Source: Methyloligella solikamskensis (GTDB taxonomy: Bacteria > Pseudomonadota > Alphaproteobacteria > Rhizobiales > Methyloligellaceae). From it: 64,000 nt of DNA. The DNA is taken from assembly GCF_042676065.1 (NCBI RefSeq), contig NZ_JBHTJO010000001.1, positions 2,666,001 through 2,730,000 on the forward strand, read 5' to 3'. Below, in pieces: positions 60,497 through 64,000 of the stretch. Each line of letters starts with the position of its first letter. Positions within the stretch are counted from its first letter, which is position 1. Below the pieces are notes generated by a model. That model worked only from the letters and a program-made list of their open reading frames with translations. It had not been told where the DNA came from and made no database searches. A program made the translations under genes and the position numbers.

Positions 60497-61336
60497 CTAC
60501 TTCTCCGGAAACAGGAAGGTCGCGACCGCGCGCACGCCCCAGTCGGGTCCGCCGTCGGGACTGTCGAGATAGGCACGCCCGCCGACCCCGAGCTGCACAG
60601 GCTGCTCGCCGAGATGATAGATGTGGCTCACCAGTAGGTTGACCGGAAGTCTGGACTCGTTGGCGGTCCAGTCGAAGGTCATCTCCATGTTGAGAGCGAG
60701 GGTCGTGGAGTCCTTCCAGGTATAGGTCAGGAAGGGCTGGAGGAAGGCCTGGTTGACCTCCGGCTTGTACTCGCCGCCCGAAGCGTCCGCATAGGACCAG
60801 ATCTGATTGGCGAGCGCGCCATAGGTCCAGCCCGCTTGCTGCTTCAGCACCACGACGGTGGGGCCGGCGCCCCATTTGTCGGTGCCGAGATCGCGGTCCG
60901 TCGCCGTCGGCCAGAGGAACGCGGGGCCCACGCCCCAGATGATCCCGCTCTTGGTGGATTTCGGCGACAGGAAGAAGCTCTGTAGCGTATCGCCCAGGCC
61001 GAACTCGTTATCGAGACCGGGTGCGGCGGCCTGGAAATCCAGTACCGGCAGAATCGTGCGGGTAATCAGATTCCAATCCGCCGAGATCCCCGTCGGGATC
61101 ACGGGCTGGATATTCAGAGTGCTGCGCTTCGCATCCGACGGGCCGAAGCAGCAGTCGAAATTGTACTGGAAGGGCACGCTGATCAGATCGGCGACGGGAT
61201 TGGACAGCTGCTTGGCAAGATCGCTGCTGTCGTCGGCTGCGGCGGGTCCCGCGAAAAGAAGTGCAGCTGCAAGAACAATCAGTAGGCGCAGCTGGACGCA
61301 AACGCGTCGCCCCTGCGCAGACGCAATCTCAAACAA
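60497..61336 (-). CDS. Outer-membrane beta-barrel transporter-like protein
   Basis: A protein of about 279 residues with a Sec signal peptide (LRLLIVLAAALLFAGPAAA). The mature part starts SSDLAKQLSNPVADLISVPF and has many alternating amphipathic strands (NIQPVIPTGISADWNLITRT), ending in FLFPEK-like residues after ATF. This pattern matches the transporter or neuromedin U-labelled family related to MetA phenol-degradation porins. There is no ATG near the signal peptide; the TTG at 61336 is my best start but is uncertain. Substrate unknown. The 283 bp to opgG contain divergent promoter space only. Confidence 0.7.
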   Translation of the reverse strand: MFEIASAQGRRVCVQLRLLIVLAAALLFAGPAAADDSSDLAKQLSNPVADLISVPFQYNFDCCFGPSDAKRSTLNIQPVIPTGISADWNLITRTILPVLDFQAAAPGLDNEFGLGDTLQSFFLSPKSTKSGIIWGVGPAFLWPTATDRDLGTDKWGAGPTVVVLKQQAGWTYGALANQIWSYADASGGEYKPEVNQAFLQPFLTYTWKDSTTLALNMEMTFDWTANESRLPVNLLVSHIYHLGEQPVQLGVGGRAYLDSPDGGPDWGVRAVATFLFPEK

Positions 61337-61619
61337 AATATCAATTCCAAAACTATGTCGGTTCGGCTTCTCCGACTCGGTTTTAGCATCGCGGCGCGCT
61401 TGGCGCCGCGTGTTGCCGAAATCCGATGTGGACAAGTGCGGCCCCGGCCAGCGAGGTCTCCTGCACCTTCCGCGCTCCAACAAAGCGCTTACCCTCCCCA
61501 GTGCGACAACTTGACACCAGCCTTATCGCCGGGTAGCCGCATTTCTTTTCGACCAATCGGTGCCTGCGGGGTTTGGGGCAACTGCATATTCGAAGCGTCA
61601 ATTTTCTAAGGAAGTGATC

Positions 61620-63236
61620 ATGGCCTCTTCGCGAACTTTCGAGACGGACCGGCGCGACGTTCTTGCCGGGATTGCGGCTCTGTTTGCAGGGGCGGCCCTG
61701 CCCCTGCCCGCGTTCGCCCAAGGCGCAAGCCCAGAGCCCCGCCATGGCACCGCTCTACCGCTTGGCAAGCCGGAGCCCTACTCATTCGAGATCCTGAAAG
61801 CCCGCGCGGAGAAGCTTGCGTCGGAGCCCTACAAAGATGCGCCCCCGAAGGCGGCCGACATTCTGGAGACCGTCGATTTCGACGCCTATCAGAAGATCGC
61901 CTTCAAGCCGGAGATGGCGCTCTGGCCGAAGACCGACACGCCGTTTTCCACCCAGCTCTTCCATCTCGGCCGCTACTTCAAGTCGCCGGTGGAGATGCAT
62001 GTGGTCGAAGGGGGCAAGCAGGAGAATATCGGCTACACGCCGGAGGCCTTCACCTTCAAGGACGACGCCGTCCGGAAGAAGCTCCCCGAGGATCTCGGCT
62101 ATGCGGGCTTCCGGCTCATGGAGCCCGGCGGCAAGGCGGACTGGCTCGCCTTCCTGGGCGCGAGCTATTTCCGTTCGGCCGGGCCCGACGGGCAGTACGG
62201 CATGTCGGCCCGGGGGCTCGCCATCGATACCGGCCTGCCGCGGCCGGAAGAGTTTCCGCATTTCTCAGGGTTCTGGCTGCACCGGCCGAAGCCCGGCGCC
62301 ACCTCCATGGTGGTCGATGCGCTGCTTGAGAGCGAAAGCTGCACGGGCGCCTATCGCTTCGTGATCTCCGGCCCTGAGACCTTCGTCATGGACATCACGG
62401 CCAATATCTATGTGCGCAAGGATATCGAACGGCTCGGCATCGCCCCCCTCACCAGCATGTATTGGTATGGCGAGACGACGCCCCGGCCGAACAAGGATTG
62501 GCGGCCCGAGGTGCATGACAGCGACGGGCTCGCCATGTGGACCGGCGCCGGCGAGCGTTTGTGGAGGCCTTTGAACAATCCGGAGGTGACCCGCACCAGC
62601 ACCTTCACTGACGACAATCCGAAGGGCTTCGGCCTGCTGCAGCGGGACCGCGACTTCGCCGAGTATCAGGACGATGGCGCGTTCTACGAGAAGCGGCCGG
62701 GGGTCTGGATCGAGCCGGTCGGCGACTGGGGCAAGGGCGAAGTTCAGCTTCTCGAGATCCCGACCGACGACGAGATCTACGACAATATCGCCGCCTACTG
62801 GAAACCGGCAGAGCCGATCGCCGCGGGCAGCGCCCACACCTTCGAATACAAGCTTCACTGGGTGGCCGAAGAGCCCTACCCGCCGGAAGTCGGCCGGGTG
62901 GTCGCAACGCGGCTTGGGCAAGGCGGCATCCCCGGTCAGGAGCGGCCGGACAATGTGAAGAAGTTCGTGGTCGATTTCGAAGGCGGCCCCCTGTCGAAGC
63001 TGAAGCAGCGCTTCGACCTGAACGTGCATGTCGACGCCTCCCGCGGCACGGTCGACAACCCGTTCGCCATCAAGGTGGTGGGCACGGATCGCTGGCGGGC
63101 GATCTTCGATCTTGAGGTCGAAGGCGAGGAGCCGGTGGAGCTGCGGCTTTACCTGTCGCTCGACGGCGAGACCCTGACAGAGACCTGGCTCTACCAGTAC
63201 CTGCCGGCAAGCGCCCCGCCCGTCCGGCGGTCTTAG
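61620..63236 (+). CDS. opgG: Glucan biosynthesis protein (OpgG/MdoG family), Tat-exported
   Basis: A 538-residue periplasmic protein; ATG 61620 follows AAGGAAGTG. The N-terminus has a twin-arginine signal (TDRRDVLAGIAALFAGAAL, cleavage after AFA). The mature protein shows the MdoG fold from about residue 45, with SFEILKARAEKLA, YGMSARGLAIDTG, EFPHFSGFWLHRP and a C-terminal Ig-like domain from about 415. It is needed for osmoregulated periplasmic glucan backbone formation or branching. No OpgH gene is nearby. It converges with the aminomethyltransferase gene (21-bp gap). Confidence 0.94.
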   Translation: MASSRTFETDRRDVLAGIAALFAGAALPLPAFAQGASPEPRHGTALPLGKPEPYSFEILKARAEKLASEPYKDAPPKAADILETVDFDAYQKIAFKPEMALWPKTDTPFSTQLFHLGRYFKSPVEMHVVEGGKQENIGYTPEAFTFKDDAVRKKLPEDLGYAGFRLMEPGGKADWLAFLGASYFRSAGPDGQYGMSARGLAIDTGLPRPEEFPHFSGFWLHRPKPGATSMVVDALLESESCTGAYRFVISGPETFVMDITANIYVRKDIERLGIAPLTSMYWYGETTPRPNKDWRPEVHDSDGLAMWTGAGERLWRPLNNPEVTRTSTFTDDNPKGFGLLQRDRDFAEYQDDGAFYEKRPGVWIEPVGDWGKGEVQLLEIPTDDEIYDNIAAYWKPAEPIAAGSAHTFEYKLHWVAEEPYPPEVGRVVATRLGQGGIPGQERPDNVKKFVVDFEGGPLSKLKQRFDLNVHVDASRGTVDNPFAIKVVGTDRWRAIFDLEVEGEEPVELRLYLSLDGETLTETWLYQYLPASAPPVRRS

Positions 63237-63257
63237 CGCCCCTCAGTGTCTCTTCCG

Positions 63258-64000
63258 TTATTCTGGTGCGACGTCCCGGACGCGGGTTTTCTTTGGGTCG
63301 TAGTGTGAGAGGGTGACGATGGTTGCCGGGATGCGTTTCTGGTGGCCGTCGAGCTTGCCGATCTCCACTTGCGTCCCGGGCTCGCTCTTGGTCACGTCCA
63401 TCCTTGCGAGCGCGATGTTCTTCTTCAGGATGGGCGAGCGGGTCGAGCTCGTCACCTCGCCGATCTGCGCCCGGCCGATGTAGATCGGATCGCCGTGGTG
63501 GATGCATTCGTTGCTGCCGATATCGAGGCCGACGAGCTTCTTCTGGGGGTTGGCCTTGCGGCGGGCGAGCGCCTCCGAGCCGATGAAGGGCTCCTCCTCC
63601 ATGTCCTTGCGCACCGTGAAGCCGATGCCTGCCTCGAACGGGTCGGTCTGATCGCAGAAGTCGTAGCCGGCGAAGACGAGGCCCGCCTCGATGCGCACCA
63701 TGTCGAGCGCCAGGAGGCCGAAGGGGCGAAGCCCGTGGGGCTGGCCCGCCTCCCAGATGGCGTCGAACACTTCAGGGGCTGCGTCCGGGTGGCACCAGAT
63801 CTCATAGCCGAGCTCGCCCGTATAGCCGGTGCGCGAGATCACCACAGGCTGATCGGCGATGCGGCCGACCAGGAAGCGGAACCATTTCAGCTCCTCGATG
63901 GTCGGCTGGTCGGGCCGGGTCCACACGATCTCCTTCAGGATGTCCCGGGATCTGGGGCCCTGGAGCGCCACGTTGTGGAGCTGGTCGGTGGAAGACCGCA
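63258..64000 (-). CDS. GcvT-family aminomethyltransferase, 5' end outside window
   Basis: The frame is open to the window end, leaving 247 C-terminal residues. Landmarks of the folate-binding GcvT family are VALQGPRSRDILKEI, SRTGYTGELGYEIW, the LLALDMVRIEAGLVFAGYDF segment and the C-terminal barrel with PILKKNIALARMDV. Such enzymes move one-carbon units from a methylated amine or glycine to tetrahydrofolate. Beyond the glycine cleavage T protein, the family includes dimethylglycine and DMSP demethylases; without the N-terminus and neighbours I cannot choose. Confidence 0.9.
   Translation of the reverse strand, partial: RSSTDQLHNVALQGPRSRDILKEIVWTRPDQPTIEELKWFRFLVGRIADQPVVISRTGYTGELGYEIWCHPDAAPEVFDAIWEAGQPHGLRPFGLLALDMVRIEAGLVFAGYDFCDQTDPFEAGIGFTVRKDMEEEPFIGSEALARRKANPQKKLVGLDIGSNECIHHGDPIYIGRAQIGEVTSSTRSPILKKNIALARMDVTKSEPGTQVEIGKLDGHQKRIPATIVTLSHYDPKKTRVRDVAPE

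Overview
The window is about 63% GC outside a few foreign patches. It reads as chromosome of an alphaproteobacterium, probably of the Hyphomicrobiales. The supporting evidence is two HWE-type histidine kinases beside a Crp/Fnr regulator of a rhizobial type, GntR/AraC-controlled polyamine gene clusters, and GTG/TTG starts. No species is claimed.

Layout. 1-12 kb: the end of a class I glutamine amidotransferase, then a polyamine catabolism operon on the minus strand (GntR regulator, glutamine synthetase-like ligase, class III aminotransferase, PuuB-like oxidase, aldehyde dehydrogenase). It diverges from a PotFGHI-type uptake operon on the plus strand. Copies of a TTTGATCAAA palindrome sit in both control regions. 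11-21 kb: a DMT exporter, a small DsbD_2/TauE-like membrane protein, a copper amine oxidase, an AraC regulator and a second polyamine-type ABC transporter. A nearly identical 22-bp site lies upstream of both the oxidase and the transporter, which suggests a small AraC regulon.

21-31 kb: a 9.7-kb minus-strand operon with a NitT/TauT-type ABC transporter, two DUF1989 proteins, a biotin-dependent carboxylase of 1200 residues and allophanate hydrolase. Its leader contains a guanidine-I (ykkC) riboswitch. The annotation as urea degradation should therefore be read as guanidine uptake and assimilation: guanidine carboxylase, carboxyguanidine deiminase, allophanate hydrolase.

31-40 kb: tRNA-Pro, then tRNA-Gln followed by about 250-bp degenerate tandem repeats that copy the tRNA 3' end. 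Beyond them lies a decayed accessory region with gene fragments (TerB N-terminal, APC permease, CopA tail, RTX-toxin acyltransferase), an intact cytochrome b561 and DUF302 pair, an IS1595-type element carrying a DUF433/PIN toxin-antitoxin pair as passenger, and AT-rich orphan genes.

40-54 kb: an aldo/keto reductase and a heavy-metal (probably copper/silver) resistance block. One RND system (Cys/His/Met-rich periplasmic protein, CusB with two metal-binding modules, CusA) faces a second RND system (adaptor, pump, DUF3240, tyrosine-phosphatase-like protein). The second diverges from a two-component system, with paired 18-bp sites between them. No outer-membrane channel gene is present.

54-64 kb: glutamate dehydrogenase-family enzyme, TauE/SafE permease, two HWE histidine kinases, a Crp/Fnr regulator with a perfect 16-bp palindrome in its promoter region, an outer-membrane beta-barrel candidate, a Tat-exported OpgG-like glucan protein and the end of a GcvT-family aminomethyltransferase.
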